Of a stretch of 64,000 nt of DNA, positions 38,734-48,235 are shown piece after piece (the first letter of the stretch is position 1; each line of letters opens with the position of its first letter). The notes under the pieces are model-generated. The model was not told where the DNA came from and ran no database searches. It worked only from the letters and a program-made list of their open reading frames with translations. The DNA comes from Woeseiaceae bacterium (lineage in GTDB: Bacteria > Pseudomonadota > Gammaproteobacteria > Steroidobacterales > Woeseiaceae): NCBI GenBank assembly GCA_021773115.1, contig JAJFKS010000028.1:124001-188000 (forward strand). Reading direction: 5' to 3'. A program made the translations under genes and the position numbers.

Positions 38734-39264
38734 ATGGCAATCATCGACATCATCATTGCCGTTGCGCTGAGCATTTCCATCATCGTTGGGTTCATGCGCG
38801 GTTTCGTGAAAGAGTCCATTTCGATTGCTACTCTGGTGATTGCGATCTGGGCTGCGCTGTATTTTGGCCCCGTCGTTGGCAATGTTTCTGATTCCTGGCT
38901 GAGCTCCGATGAACTACAGGTGTGGTTTGGCCGCATGCTGGTGTTCGGCGTTGTGCTGGCTGTCGGCGGCTTGCTCGGCTGGGGAATCTCGAAACTGGTG
39001 CGGCTATCCGTTCTCAGTGGCCTCGACCGCATGCTGGGCTCACTGTTCGGTATTGTGCGCGGAATCCTGCTGACCGCTTTGTTCGTCATTGGTGGACAAT
39101 TCGCCGGATTTGATAACGATGACTGGTGGCTACGTTCGCGATTGTTGCCGCATGTCGAAGTGATTGCTGACTGGATCAAAATCATGGCGCCGAAGGGATA
39201 CGAACTCATCGTGCCGGATGCCGTTGCGGAAGAGTTGCCGGTCGAACTACCGGCGGAATTATAG
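38734..39264 (+). CDS. cvpA: CvpA family membrane protein
   Basis: 176 residues with four predicted membrane helices (about 3-23, 28-48, 67-90, 103-122). CvpA is needed for colicin V export and for bile or envelope stress tolerance in enterics; its molecular activity is unknown. Conserved position directly upstream of purF, 9 bp apart. Confidence 0.92.
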   Translation: MAIIDIIIAVALSISIIVGFMRGFVKESISIATLVIAIWAALYFGPVVGNVSDSWLSSDELQVWFGRMLVFGVVLAVGGLLGWGISKLVRLSVLSGLDRMLGSLFGIVRGILLTALFVIGGQFAGFDNDDWWLRSRLLPHVEVIADWIKIMAPKGYELIVPDAVAEELPVELPAEL

Positions 39265-39273
39265 AGACGAACT

Positions 39274-40785
39274 ATGTGTGGCGTAGTCGGAATAGTCAGT
39301 TCGGAGCCTGTTAACCAGGCACTGTATAACGCGTTGACGGTAATGCAGCACCGTGGACAGGATGCTGCCGGTATCGTGACGTGGAGCGATGAAAACGGCT
39401 TGAAGATGCGCAAGAGCAATGGCCTGGTTCGCGACGTTTTTCGCAATCGACACATGTTGAACCTGGATGGTAATGTCGGTATCGGTCATGTTCGATATCC
39501 GACCGCTGGTGGATCGAAATCCTCGGAAGCACAGCCGTTTTACGTTAATTCGCCGTACGGTATTTGCCTCGCGCACAACGGCAACCTCACCAATCATGAT
39601 GAGCTGGCCGGTCTTTTGATCCGTGAAGATCGACGTCACCTGAGCACGAGTTCCGATTCTGAGGTCCTGCTTAATGTTCTGGCGCACGAACTGCAAACAC
39701 GCGTAAACGGAAAGCTGACGACGCAAAACGTTTTCGACGCGATCGAAGCATTGCACCGTCGTTGCAAGGGCGGATACGCCGTGGTCGCGATGATTATTGG
39801 CTTCGGTGTTGTCGCGTTTCGTGACCCCAACGGCATTCGTCCGCTGGTGCTCGGTGAGCGTGATCGGCACGGCCGCAAATCGACCATGGTGGCGTCAGAA
39901 AGTGTGGCACTGGATGTATTGCAGTATTCGAGACTCCGTGACGTTAAGCCCGGCGAGTGTGTTGTGATCGAAAATGACGGCACCTTTCACTGCAACGCCT
40001 ACACAGGCGAAGTGCGTCATACGCCGTGCATTTTCGAATACGTCTATTTCGCACGACCGGATTCCATTCTGGACAACCTGTCGGTTTACAAGACCCGCCT
40101 GCGTATGGGTGAGGAGCTCGCCGGCAAAATCGTTCGCGAGTTTCCGGATCACGACATCGACGTTGTCATACCGATTCCTGACACCAGTCGCACCTCGGCC
40201 CTGCAGGTCGCCTATCATCTCGGTGTTAAATACCGCGAAGGATTTATCAAGAATCGCTATATCGGCCGCACCTTCATCATGCCTGGCCAGGCGGAGCGCC
40301 AGAAATCGGTACGCCGAAAACTGAATGCAATCGACCTCGAGTTTCGTAACAAGAATGTACTGTTGGTCGACGACTCCATCGTCCGCGGCACAACCTCGAA
40401 GCAGATCATAAAATTTGCGCGAGAAGCCGGCGCCAGAAAAGTTTATTTTGCATCCGCCGCGCCGCCGGTTCGATACCCCAACGTGTATGGCATCGATATG
40501 CCTGCCGCATCTGAATTGATTGCCAATGGCCGGACTGTGGAAGAAATCGAAGCTCTGATTGGCGCCGATCGATTGATCTACCAGGATCTGCACGGCCTGA
40601 TTCGATCAGTTCGTCACGGTAATTCGGATATTACCGAGTTTGATACCTCATGCTTCTCGGGTGAATATGTGACTGGGGATGTGACCAGCGAGTATTTGCA
40701 TGAGCTTGAACAACGTCGCAACGATGCCGCAAAAGCGCAGCACCAATCGAAACGCGACCGCGAGTCGAATGTCATTGCACTGTAG
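39274..40785 (+). CDS. purF: Amidophosphoribosyltransferase
   Basis: First committed step of purine synthesis. 503 residues. Catalytic Cys2 (MCGVVGI) forms the glutaminase site after Met removal; the PRPP-binding motif is [14 protein letters not shown]. Ends the fimV-purF block; a small CCCGC-AC-GCGGG hairpin follows in the gap before the next gene. Confidence 0.97.
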   Translation: MCGVVGIVSSEPVNQALYNALTVMQHRGQDAAGIVTWSDENGLKMRKSNGLVRDVFRNRHMLNLDGNVGIGHVRYPTAGGSKSSEAQPFYVNSPYGICLAHNGNLTNHDELAGLLIREDRRHLSTSSDSEVLLNVLAHELQTRVNGKLTTQNVFDAIEALHRRCKGGYAVVAMIIGFGVVAFRDPNGIRPLVLGERDRHGRKSTMVASESVALDVLQYSRLRDVKPGECVVIENDGTFHCNAYTGEVRHTPCIFEYVYFARPDSILDNLSVYKTRLRMGEELAGKIVREFPDHDIDVVIPIPDTSRTSALQVAYHLGVKYREGFIKNRYIGRTFIMPGQAERQKSVRRKLNAIDLEFRNKNVLLVDDSIVRGTTSKQIIKFAREAGARKVYFASAAPPVRYPNVYGIDMPAASELIANGRTVEEIEALIGADRLIYQDLHGLIRSVRHGNSDITEFDTSCFSGEYVTGDVTSEYLHELEQRRNDAAKAQHQSKRDRESNVIAL

Positions 40786-40827
40786 GTTGGCTGCCCGCAC
40801 GCGGGAATCCGACACACTGGTAGCACG

Positions 40828-42039
40828 ATGAGCATCCGACTCATGATCATTGATCAGCAGGCGGAGTTCCGCAGTCTGCTAATGCATCACGTCACCACGC
40901 ACTGGCCTGACGCCATCATTTCTGCTTACGATCCGACTGCGGCCGGGCATCTACCCGATGAATTCGGCGGTGCGGGCAACGACATAATTCTGCTCGGCAG
41001 CAAACATGGCGATGATCGTGACGGCGTCGAGGTGCTGGAGCGCTTCCTGAAGCGCAAGAAGTTTCCGCCGGTGATTTACTTTGGCACCGCGGACGATGAA
41101 GAGGCGGCAAAAGCGATGCGACCGGCGGCGCTTTTCATGCGCGATCATCTCCGACACGATTCACTTATCGTCAGCCTGGGCGAGGTGCTGCTTGCGAGTG
41201 AACGCATTGCATCGACAGGCTCCTTGTTCGTCGGCGACATGCATATCGGCATTCATCCGTTGATCAAGGGCTACCGTTTCATTCGCAAACTGGGCTCGAC
41301 CGAACACTCAGGTGTCTACCTGGCTGAGCGTGAATCCAGCCACCTGCAAGTCGTATTGAAAGTGTTGCGACAAGTGCCGGGACATGGCGACAGCATTGGC
41401 GCATTCGACCGCTTCTTGCAGGAATATGAAACCATCGCCGAACTGGATCACCCGAACATCGTAAAAATTTATGATCTTGGCGTCGGTGATGACCACGCAC
41501 ACATCGCGATGGAGTACCTGGACGGCGGGGATTTGAGAAACAGGATCGATATCGGAGTTTCGCGTACCAAGGCCGTAAGGTTTCTGCGACAAATTGCGAG
41601 TGGTCTCGCCGCTGTACACGCGAAGAACATTTTGCATCGCGACCTCAAGCCCGGAAACATCATGTTGCGCAAGGATGGGACGATTGCACTGATCGACTTC
41701 GGACTTGCGAAAAGTGCGAAACTGGAAAACGCAATCACCGATAAAGGTGAAATATTCGGCACGCCGTACTACATGAGTCCGGAGCAGGGCCATGGCGCCA
41801 ACGTCGACGACCGCAGCGATATCTACAGTCTCGGTGTGATTTTCTTCGAGTTGCTCACCGGTGAAAAGCCCTTCACCGCGGACACGGCAATGGGCATTAT
41901 TTACAAGCATGCACACGCGCCGGTGCCGTTGCTGCCACCGCGGTTGTCGCAGTACCAGGCACTGATCAACCTGATGCTCGCGAAATTACCTGAGGACCGC
42001 CTGCAGTCCGCCGCGGAGATCAAGGAGTGGCTGCCGTGA
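40828..42039 (+). CDS. Ser/Thr protein kinase with N-terminal degenerate receiver domain
   Basis: 403 residues. Residues 1-125 resemble a response-regulator receiver (MIIDQQAEFR, Asp9), but the phospho-acceptor position reads IILLGSK with Gly57, so it is a pseudo-receiver. Residues 148-402 form a Hanks kinase: Lys178, HRDLKPGN (270-277), DFG (290-292), GTPYYMSPEQ, all intact. Cytoplasmic, no membrane helix. The receiver-first order is the reverse of most hybrid kinases. Its stop overlaps the miaE start, so the two are coupled. The signal sensed and the substrates are unknown. Confidence 0.9.
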   Translation: MSIRLMIIDQQAEFRSLLMHHVTTHWPDAIISAYDPTAAGHLPDEFGGAGNDIILLGSKHGDDRDGVEVLERFLKRKKFPPVIYFGTADDEEAAKAMRPAALFMRDHLRHDSLIVSLGEVLLASERIASTGSLFVGDMHIGIHPLIKGYRFIRKLGSTEHSGVYLAERESSHLQVVLKVLRQVPGHGDSIGAFDRFLQEYETIAELDHPNIVKIYDLGVGDDHAHIAMEYLDGGDLRNRIDIGVSRTKAVRFLRQIASGLAAVHAKNILHRDLKPGNIMLRKDGTIALIDFGLAKSAKLENAITDKGEIFGTPYYMSPEQGHGANVDDRSDIYSLGVIFFELLTGEKPFTADTAMGIIYKHAHAPVPLLPPRLSQYQALINLMLAKLPEDRLQSAAEIKEWLP

Positions 42040-42653
42040 CAAGGCTTCCCGCCGGTATCGCAGAATTCCTGCGTGCAGAAACGCCTCAAACATGGCTCGA
42101 TGAGGCTGCGAAGCGTGTGCCGGAAATGCTGTTGGACCACGCAAACTGTGAGCTCAAGGCAGCCTCGACCGCGCTCGGTTTTCTGTACCGTTACCCGGAT
42201 CGGTCAGCATTGGCGCAACGTATGTCGCGCCTTGCGCGCGAGGAGTTGCGCCACTTCGAGCAGGTACGTTCGATCATGGCCGACATGGGAATTTCGTTCG
42301 AGCGCTTGTCGGCGTCGCGTTATGCCGGACATTTGCGCGATGCGGTACGCCCGGATGAGCCGTACAAGTTACTGGATATGTTGTTGATTGGCGCGCTTAT
42401 CGAGGCGCGCTCCTGCGAGCGTTTCGCGAGAATTGCGCCACGCCTGCCGGCGAAGCTCGCGAAGTTTTACAACGGGCTATTGGCGTCCGAAGCTCGACAT
42501 TTCGAACATTACATTGCGTTCGCCAGGTCCGAGTGCGGAATTGCTGAAGCCGAAGTGGATGCGCGCCTTGAGGCGTTGAAGCAACTGGAAGCGACATTGA
42601 TCGTAGAGCCGGACGCTGAGTTCCGATTCCATTCAGGAGTACCTGCCAGGTAA
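42036..42653 (+). CDS. miaE: tRNA-(ms2io6A)-hydroxylase MiaE
   Basis: Diiron monooxygenase hydroxylating 2-methylthio-isopentenyl-adenosine-37 of tRNA. 205 residues, ferritin-like fold with ligands in AREELRHFEQV, IEARSCERF and SEARHFEHY. The start is GTG at 42036: it overlaps the kinase stop (GTGA) and has AAGGAG 8 bp upstream; the GTG at 42027 falls inside that site. miaA and miaB are not in the window. Confidence 0.9.
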   Translation: MTRLPAGIAEFLRAETPQTWLDEAAKRVPEMLLDHANCELKAASTALGFLYRYPDRSALAQRMSRLAREELRHFEQVRSIMADMGISFERLSASRYAGHLRDAVRPDEPYKLLDMLLIGALIEARSCERFARIAPRLPAKLAKFYNGLLASEARHFEHYIAFARSECGIAEAEVDARLEALKQLEATLIVEPDAEFRFHSGVPAR

Positions 42654-42662
42654 CGGTCCGGA

Positions 42663-43385
42663 TTAGCGCGGCATTTTTTCGAGGCGCGGTCCATCGGCAT
42701 TCCAGCGCGCGACGCTGCCCTGGTCATACCAGTCACCGAGCACAATGCGGGTAGCCAGACCGTCGGGTAGCTCAACATCGTGCACCGCAGGCCGGTGCGT
42801 GTGGCCGTGCAACAACGTATCGACACCGTACTCCAGCATGATTGATTTTACGGCGTCCTGGTTGACGTCCATGATGTCATTACTGATGGTTTCGCCACGC
42901 GCCATGCTGTCTTTGCGAGCCTGAACCGCAAACGCGATGCGTTCGTCGATTGACTTCGCCAACATCATCGCCTGCCAGTCGGGATCGCGAGTCATCGCCC
43001 GGACCTGCTGGTAGTGAGCATCGTCGGTGCAAAGTGCATCGCCGTGACTGAGCAGCACCCGGTGGCCATGCAGGTCCACTACGCTTGGGTCGTCGAGCAG
43101 CGTAATGTCGGTTTCGGCGGCAAACGCTTCGCCAATCATGAAGTCGCGATTGCCATGCATGAAATAGGCTGGCACACCCGAGTCAGTAAGTTGGCGCATG
43201 GCGGTTTTCATGGTCTTGTAATAGGGGTTCGGATCATCGTCGCCCAGCCAGGCATCGAACAGGTCGCCGAGTATGTACAGGGCGTCAGCTTGCCGGGCTT
43301 CGCCGGCGAGGAAAGACAGGAACTGTTCACCGATTGCGGGCTGGCTGGCTTCGAGATGCAGGTCCGAAATGAGCAGCGTGGTCAT
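42663..43385 (-). CDS. lpxH: UDP-2,3-diacylglucosamine diphosphatase
   Basis: Lipid A pathway pyrophosphatase releasing UMP. 240 residues with the calcineurin-type metallophosphoesterase motifs in order: SDLHL, LGDLFDAW, GNRDF, LSHGDAL and HGHTHRP. Peripheral membrane enzyme. Three bases downstream of the cyclophilin gene, an arrangement shared with many gammaproteobacteria. Confidence 0.95.
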   Translation of the reverse strand: MTTLLISDLHLEASQPAIGEQFLSFLAGEARQADALYILGDLFDAWLGDDDPNPYYKTMKTAMRQLTDSGVPAYFMHGNRDFMIGEAFAAETDITLLDDPSVVDLHGHRVLLSHGDALCTDDAHYQQVRAMTRDPDWQAMMLAKSIDERIAFAVQARKDSMARGETISNDIMDVNQDAVKSIMLEYGVDTLLHGHTHRPAVHDVELPDGLATRIVLGDWYDQGSVARWNADGPRLEKMPR

Positions 43386-43388
43386 CGA

Positions 43389-43994
43389 CTAATAAGTGAC
43401 TCGCGACATTTTCTTGATCACGATCGGCACGATCGGGGCGGGTGCGCCACCTGGGCCATTCGGTGCGGACTCCGCACTGACAATTGTGTCGACCACGTCC
43501 ATTCCCTCGATGACATTGCCAAATACCGTGTAACCCCAGCGGCCTCTCACCGCGTCCTTGACCGGGTCGAGGTTGGGTGAGGTCAGGTCCTGGCCAACAT
43601 TGTTGGCGACATTGATAAAAAACTGCGAGCCGGCAGAATGCGGATCGGCCGTGCGTGCCATTGCGATGGTGCCGCGTAGATTGCTCAGACCATTGCCGGA
43701 CTCGTTCGCAACGGTGTCTTTGGGTTCTTTGAGCTTGAAGCCCGGTGTGTACCCGCCGCCCTGAGCCATAAAGCCGGGGATGATGCGGTGAAAGACCGTA
43801 CCGTTGTAGAAGCCGGTATCGACCAGTTGCAGGAAATTCGCGACTGTCAGGGGTGCTGCGTTGCCGTCCAGCTCCAGTTTGAAGGTGCCTTCGGTCGTTT
43901 CGACCAGGATATGAGGGTGGGCTGGCACCTTGTCCGCCGCACACGCAATCGCACACGACACCGTCAACAAAAGCGCAGCAAGAATCTTGTTCAT
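43389..43994 (-). CDS. Periplasmic cyclophilin-type peptidyl-prolyl isomerase
   Basis: 201 residues with a signal peptide (MNKILAALLLTVSCAIACA, cleavage about residue 19-20) and a cyclophilin domain: FHRIIPGFMAQGGGY, GTIAMARTADPHSAGSQFFI, and YTVFGNVIEGMDVV. Resembles E. coli PpiA. The frame continues upstream to 44057, but that would add residues before the signal peptide, so 43994 is chosen. Confidence 0.93.
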   Translation of the reverse strand: MNKILAALLLTVSCAIACAADKVPAHPHILVETTEGTFKLELDGNAAPLTVANFLQLVDTGFYNGTVFHRIIPGFMAQGGGYTPGFKLKEPKDTVANESGNGLSNLRGTIAMARTADPHSAGSQFFINVANNVGQDLTSPNLDPVKDAVRGRWGYTVFGNVIEGMDVVDTIVSAESAPNGPGGAPAPIVPIVIKKMSRVTY

Positions 43995-44083
43995 GAATCG
44001 TCCGGGATGAAACCATTGAGAAACGGCAATATACCTGAGTGGGATTGTGGCGGCCATGCTGGTGAATTTAAGACCCTATTCGC

Positions 44084-44112
44084 TTGATCGGCGGGCAAGG
44101 CGGCCGTATGAT
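44084..44112 (+). promoter_or_regulatory. Sigma-70 promoter of the tRNA operon
   Basis: TTGATC at 44084-44089 and TATGAT at 44107-44112 with an exact 17-bp spacer. The following CGCACCCCG discriminator is GC-rich, as in stringently controlled stable-RNA promoters. The first tRNA starts about 50 bp past the predicted start. Confidence 0.7.
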
Positions 44113-44170
44113 CGCACCCCGCAGAAGAGCCGGGTCTGACTCGGCGCTTTTGTGGCGGAAAATCTGGCAT

Positions 44171-44247
44171 CGGGGCATGGCGCAGCCTGGTAGCGCATCT
44201 GCTTTGGGAGCAGAGGGTCGGGAGTTCGAATCTCTCTGCCCCGACCA
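44171..44247 (+). tRNA. tRNA-Pro (anticodon TGG)
   Basis: 77 nt with encoded CCA. Acceptor CGGGGCA pairs with TGCCCCG; anticodon stem TCTGC/GCAGA encloses TTTGGGA, anticodon TGG. T-arm loop TTCGAAT is standard. First of four tRNAs. Confidence 0.96.
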
Positions 44248-44284
44248 GCCGATTTTCCCGTCTGGCAAGAACGGCCGTATTGAT

Positions 44285-44361
44285 GCGCCCGTAGCTCAAC
44301 CGGATAGAGCACCGGTTTTCTAAACCGGTTGTTGCAGGTTCGAGTCCTGCCGGGCGCGCCA
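44285..44361 (+). tRNA. tRNA-Arg (anticodon TCT)
   Basis: 77 nt with encoded CCA. Acceptor GCGCCCG pairs with CGGGCGC; anticodon stem CCGGT/ACCGG encloses TTTCTAA, anticodon TCT, reading AGA/AGG codons. Confidence 0.96.
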
Positions 44362-44395
44362 TTTCTGCGTACAGTTGGGAAACGGAAAAGTCAGT

Positions 44396-44472
44396 GGTGG
44401 GTGTAGCTCAGTTGGTAGAGCCCCGGCTTGTGATGCCGGTCGTCGCGGGTTCGAGTCCCGTCATCCACCCCA
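44396..44472 (+). tRNA. tRNA-His (anticodon GTG)
   Basis: 77 nt including the extra G(-1) opposite C73, the identity mark of tRNA-His. Acceptor GTGGGTG pairs with CATCCAC; the loop TTGTGAT gives anticodon GTG. CCA is encoded. Confidence 0.95.
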
Positions 44473-44485
44473 TTTTCCAGATAGT

Positions 44486-44561
44486 GGGCCTTTAGCTCAG
44501 TTGGTAGAGCAGGAGACTCTTAATCTCTTGGTCCGGGGTTCGAGCCCCCGAGGGCCCACCA
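44486..44561 (+). tRNA. tRNA-Lys (anticodon CTT)
   Basis: 76 nt with encoded CCA. Acceptor GGGCCTT pairs with AGGGCCC (one G-T); anticodon loop CTCTTAA gives CTT. Last of the four-tRNA set. No clear terminator is visible in the 106 bp before the end of pdxH. Confidence 0.95.
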
Positions 44562-44667
44562 CTTTCCCCGCCAGGGTTGCAGGTTGCACCAATGATTCCC
44601 AGAGCGGCTTTTCTTGCAGTCGTGTGGCTGTCCCGGACGGCCGTTGTATTGCGCTTTTCGGCCAGGA

Positions 44668-45333
44668 CTACGGCGCGAGTCGCTCTATCGTCCAGCTGCC
44701 ATTGTCCTGACGTGTGTACTGAAAACGATCGTGCATACGATTGCGACGACCCTGCCAGAATTCGATAACGTCCGGGACAACCCGATAGCCGCCCCAAAAT
44801 GATGGCAATGGCACTTCCTTGTTTTTGAATTTCGTTTTCAATTCCTGAAACTTGTTTTCCAGCAGCGAGCGCGATGAAATAACACTGCTTTGTGCCGACA
44901 CCCATGCGCCGATCTGGCTGCCGCGCGGGCGCGACATGAAGTACTTGAGTGTTTCAGCGGCCGTCATTCGTTCTGCACGTCCACGAATTCTCACCTGGCG
45001 CGCCGCATCCGACCAGAAGAACAGCATCGCAACGTTTGGGTTGGCGTCAATTTGCCGCGCCTTGTTGCTCTCGTAATTGGTATAGAAAACGAAGCCATTT
45101 TCGTCGAACGACTTTAGCAATACTGTGCGACTGGTCGGGCGGTTGTCGCTGTCGACAGTCGACAGTGAAACCGCATTAGGGTCCATGGCGACGGTTTCGC
45201 AGGCATGTTGAAACCAGTCTTCGAATTGCACGATGGGGTCGTCGTGCAGATCTTCTCGATCAAGCACAAAGCCTGTCGCGGATCGGCGCAGACCGGAAAC
45301 ATTCATGCCGTGATGCTTATCATCTTTGCTCAT
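44668..45333 (-). CDS. pdxH: Pyridoxamine 5'-phosphate oxidase
   Basis: FMN oxidase producing pyridoxal 5'-phosphate. 221 residues. Seen: SRTVLLKSFDENGFVFYTNYES-type FMN site (about residues 67-88), SRPRGSQIGAWVSAQS and the C-terminal FWQGRRNRMHDRF. Length normal. Divergent from doxX; 3' end faces the tRNA operon. A second start at residue 10 is possible. Confidence 0.95.
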   Translation of the reverse strand: MSKDDKHHGMNVSGLRRSATGFVLDREDLHDDPIVQFEDWFQHACETVAMDPNAVSLSTVDSDNRPTSRTVLLKSFDENGFVFYTNYESNKARQIDANPNVAMLFFWSDAARQVRIRGRAERMTAAETLKYFMSRPRGSQIGAWVSAQSSVISSRSLLENKFQELKTKFKNKEVPLPSFWGGYRVVPDVIEFWQGRRNRMHDRFQYTRQDNGSWTIERLAP

Positions 45334-45428
45334 GCACCAATTCTAAGCATCAGCGCTTCAATAGCCAATGGGATTCTTGAATATTCGTTGTATGATGTGC
45401 GCTACCGAACGGAAGGGGGAGTGCCAGA

Positions 45429-45908
45429 ATGTCCAGTCTTAACGAATTCACGAAGAAAAAGACTGCCCGCCTGTGGCCGATTACCTTGCTACGCGTATAT
45501 ACCGGTGTCTTCTTTCTCACCTACGGATTTGGCAAGATCACCAACCCGAATTTTGCGGACGGATTGTCAGGGTTTGTCACCGGCAATCTTGAGAAAAGCT
45601 ACGGATTCATGCGGCCGTTTCTCGAATCAGTAGTATTGCCCAATAGTGGAATATTCGCGTTTTTGGTGTCCTGGGGCGAAGTATTGCTCGGCGTCGCACT
45701 GGTGCTCGGACTGGCAACCCGTTACGCGGCAATTGCCGGCGCCTTTATGGTGGCCATGTTCTGGTTCACCAAAGGTCAGGGATTCATGGACGCCCAGAAC
45801 CACGATGTCATTTGGTTCATGATTCTGATCGTGCTCGCCGCCATTCATGCCGGTCGTGCGCATAGCCTGGACGAGAAACTCAAGGACCGCTTCCGCTTCC
45901 TGGCCTAG
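45429..45908 (+). CDS. DoxX family membrane protein
   Basis: 159 residues with four predicted membrane helices and the DoxX opening LRVYTGVFFLTYGFGKI, plus GEVLLGVALVLGLATR in the middle. DoxX proteins are small quinone-linked or redox-associated membrane proteins; no specific role can be assigned here. Stands alone between pdxH (divergent) and tRNA-Leu. Confidence 0.85.
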   Translation: MSSLNEFTKKKTARLWPITLLRVYTGVFFLTYGFGKITNPNFADGLSGFVTGNLEKSYGFMRPFLESVVLPNSGIFAFLVSWGEVLLGVALVLGLATRYAAIAGAFMVAMFWFTKGQGFMDAQNHDVIWFMILIVLAAIHAGRAHSLDEKLKDRFRFLA

Positions 45909-45946
45909 CCGAATTCTAGGGATTCCAATGCCGAACGATGTCACGG

Positions 45947-45952
45947 TATAAT
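45947..45952 (+). promoter_or_regulatory. Perfect -10 TATAAT upstream of tRNA-Leu
   Basis: TATAAT at 45947-45952, followed by GCCCGGC, a GC-rich discriminator, about 44 bp before tRNA-Leu. The -35 region is poor (TTCCAA at 45923-45928, 18-bp spacer). Probably drives tRNA-Leu and possibly tig. Confidence 0.55.
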
Positions 45953-45995
45953 GCCCGGCTGGACAGGATTGCAGGTATTTTGTTGCACAATTCGT

Positions 45996-46080
<85 letters not shown>

Positions 46081-46132
46081 CGTCCTTTTTGGTCATCAAA
46101 TCTTTTTATTAATACATTAGAGAATTTATAGA

Positions 46133-47428
46133 ATGGACGTCACTGTCGAAACGACAGGTACTCTAGAGCGCCGTATGCGCGTTGAGCTGCCTCTCGAGCC
46201 CATCGAACAACAAGTCAACTCGCGCCTGAAGTCCGTTGGCCGTACCGCCAAGATCAAGGGCTTTCGGCCGGGCAAGGTGCCGGCAAACGTCGTCAAGAAG
46301 CGCTATGGCAAGCAGGTTCGCCAGGAAGTACTGAGCGAAGTTCTGCAAAAAAGCTACAGCGAAGCCGTGACCCGGGAAAAGCTGACGCCGGCAGGCGGCC
46401 CCAGGATCGAAACGGAAGAGGACAACGGCAAGACCTTCGCTTTTACAGCGACGTTTGAGGTCATGCCGGTGGTCGTGCTTAAAGACCTGGAGAAAATCAA
46501 GATCGAAAAGCCCGAGGTCAGCATCGACGATAATGATCTTGACGACATGATGCTCAATCTCAGGAAGCAAAAAGCGACCTGGGAAGTGGTTGACCGCAAG
46601 AGCGCCGAAGGCGATCGTGTCAGCATTGATTTCGTCGGCAAACTCAACGGTGAGGTTTTCAAAGGTGGTGAAGCCAAGGACTATCCTGTCGTGCTCGGCG
46701 CCGGGCAGATGTTGCCGGATTTTGAGAAGGGACTGACGGGCGTCAAAGCGGGCGAGGAGAAGACCTTTAAGGTGAAATTCCCGAAGGACTATCACGCCGA
46801 TGAGCTTGCAGGACAAAAAGCAGAATTCACGATCACCGCGCACCGCGTTGAGGTTGAAGTTCTGCCCGAACTCAACGACGAATTCGCGAAATCGTTCAAC
46901 GTGACCGAAGGTGGCATGGAGCAGTTTACGAAAGATGTTCGCGAGAATATGGATCGCGAAGCTGAGCAGAAGGTTAAGAATGAGCTTCGCGAGCAGGTGA
47001 TGAATGCCTTGCTGGAAACGAATCCGGTGGACGTGCCGCATGCGCTCAAACACGAGGAAATGCATGCCATGCAGCGTGATGCGATGCAGCGCATGGGTGT
47101 CAAAGATGCGGATCAGGCGCCGCCACTGGCCAATTTCACCGAGGCGGCTGAAAGACGTGTCGCGCTCGGGCTGTTGCTACGTCAACTGATAACGGAAAAG
47201 GAAATTACCGTTGATGCGGACAAGATGCGCACACGAGTTGAAGAGATGTGTGCTGGCTACGAGAATGCGGATGAGATGGCCAACATGTACATGAGCAATC
47301 CGCAGGTCATGCAGCAGATAGAACCGATGGTTATCGAGCAGCAGGCAATCGACTGGATCATTGCCAACGGCAAGACGAAAAGCAAAAAGGTATCATTTAA
47401 GGAGTTCATGAACGCCCCGGCTTCATGA
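46133..47428 (+). CDS. tig: Trigger factor
   Basis: Ribosome-bound chaperone with PPIase activity. 431 residues: ribosome-binding N-domain with the signature [20 protein letters not shown] (about residues 39-58), FKBP-type domain (about 160-245, [15 protein letters not shown]), and C-terminal chaperone arms. The stop overlaps the clpP start. Head of the tig-clpP-clpX-lon cluster. Confidence 0.96.
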   Translation: MDVTVETTGTLERRMRVELPLEPIEQQVNSRLKSVGRTAKIKGFRPGKVPANVVKKRYGKQVRQEVLSEVLQKSYSEAVTREKLTPAGGPRIETEEDNGKTFAFTATFEVMPVVVLKDLEKIKIEKPEVSIDDNDLDDMMLNLRKQKATWEVVDRKSAEGDRVSIDFVGKLNGEVFKGGEAKDYPVVLGAGQMLPDFEKGLTGVKAGEEKTFKVKFPKDYHADELAGQKAEFTITAHRVEVEVLPELNDEFAKSFNVTEGGMEQFTKDVRENMDREAEQKVKNELREQVMNALLETNPVDVPHALKHEEMHAMQRDAMQRMGVKDADQAPPLANFTEAAERRVALGLLLRQLITEKEITVDADKMRTRVEEMCAGYENADEMANMYMSNPQVMQQIEPMVIEQQAIDWIIANGKTKSKKVSFKEFMNAPAS

Positions 47429-48090
47429 GACAATCTCGCAATCAGCGTATGACGGATAGCAAAACTATGAGCGCAACTTCACTAAATCTCGTGCCAATGG
47501 TCGTTGAACAGACAGCGCGCGGCGAGCGTGCCTACGACATTTATTCGCGACTGTTGAAGGACCGACTGATCTTTATCGTCGGGCCGGTCGAGGACCAGAT
47601 GGCCAATCTGATTGTCGCGCAGCTGCTGTATCTCGAGTCTGAGAATGCGAACAAAGACATTCACCTGTATATCAATTCGCCCGGCGGCGTTGTGTCGTCT
47701 GGTCTTTCGATTTACGACACGATGCAATTCATCAACTGCGATGTATCGACGATTTGCGTCGGACAGGCCGCCAGTATGGGTGCACTGTTACTGGCCGGTG
47801 GCACGAAGGGCAAGCGCTTTGCCTTGCCGCACTCTCGCGTCATGGTGCACCAGCCAAGCGCCGGCTATCAGGGCCAGGTCACGGATATCAGCATTCATGC
47901 CGAAGAGGTCATTGCACTGAAGCGACGATTGAACGAGATCATGGCCAAACACACGGGTCAGGACCTCGCGACGATCGAAAAAGACCTGGAGCGCGATAAT
48001 TTTATGGGTGCCGAACGAGCCGTGGAATACGGGTTGATTGACACTGTGTTGGCGAATCGGCAAGAAATGAGCAGCAAATCCAAGGACTGA
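47425..48090 (+). CDS. clpP: ATP-dependent Clp protease proteolytic subunit
   Basis: Serine protease core that works with ClpX/ClpA. Catalytic Ser in [14 protein letters not shown], His in [12 protein letters not shown], Asp further on. Three starts are possible: 47425 (ATGA overlap with tig), 47449 and 47467; I take the coupled one. The region before [20 protein letters not shown] would be the cleaved propeptide in any case. Confidence 0.95.
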   Translation: MRQSRNQRMTDSKTMSATSLNLVPMVVEQTARGERAYDIYSRLLKDRLIFIVGPVEDQMANLIVAQLLYLESENANKDIHLYINSPGGVVSSGLSIYDTMQFINCDVSTICVGQAASMGALLLAGGTKGKRFALPHSRVMVHQPSAGYQGQVTDISIHAEEVIALKRRLNEIMAKHTGQDLATIEKDLERDNFMGAERAVEYGLIDTVLANRQEMSSKSKD

Positions 48091-48235
48091 TCCCTTAAAT
48101 ATCAAACGCTTATAACGTTTATTGTCACTTTTGTGACCTACGGCTTTGCACCTAGGTAGGGCCCATGTAAACTAGCAAGCCATTGATACGGGCAGGTCAA
48201 ATTGCCTAAAAATTCCTTACAAAGGCCATGCACGT

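Noticed and set aside
44171-44561. Genomic island attachment site at the tRNA cluster
   Set aside because: No integrase, no duplicated tRNA 3' end and no change of gene style next to the cluster.
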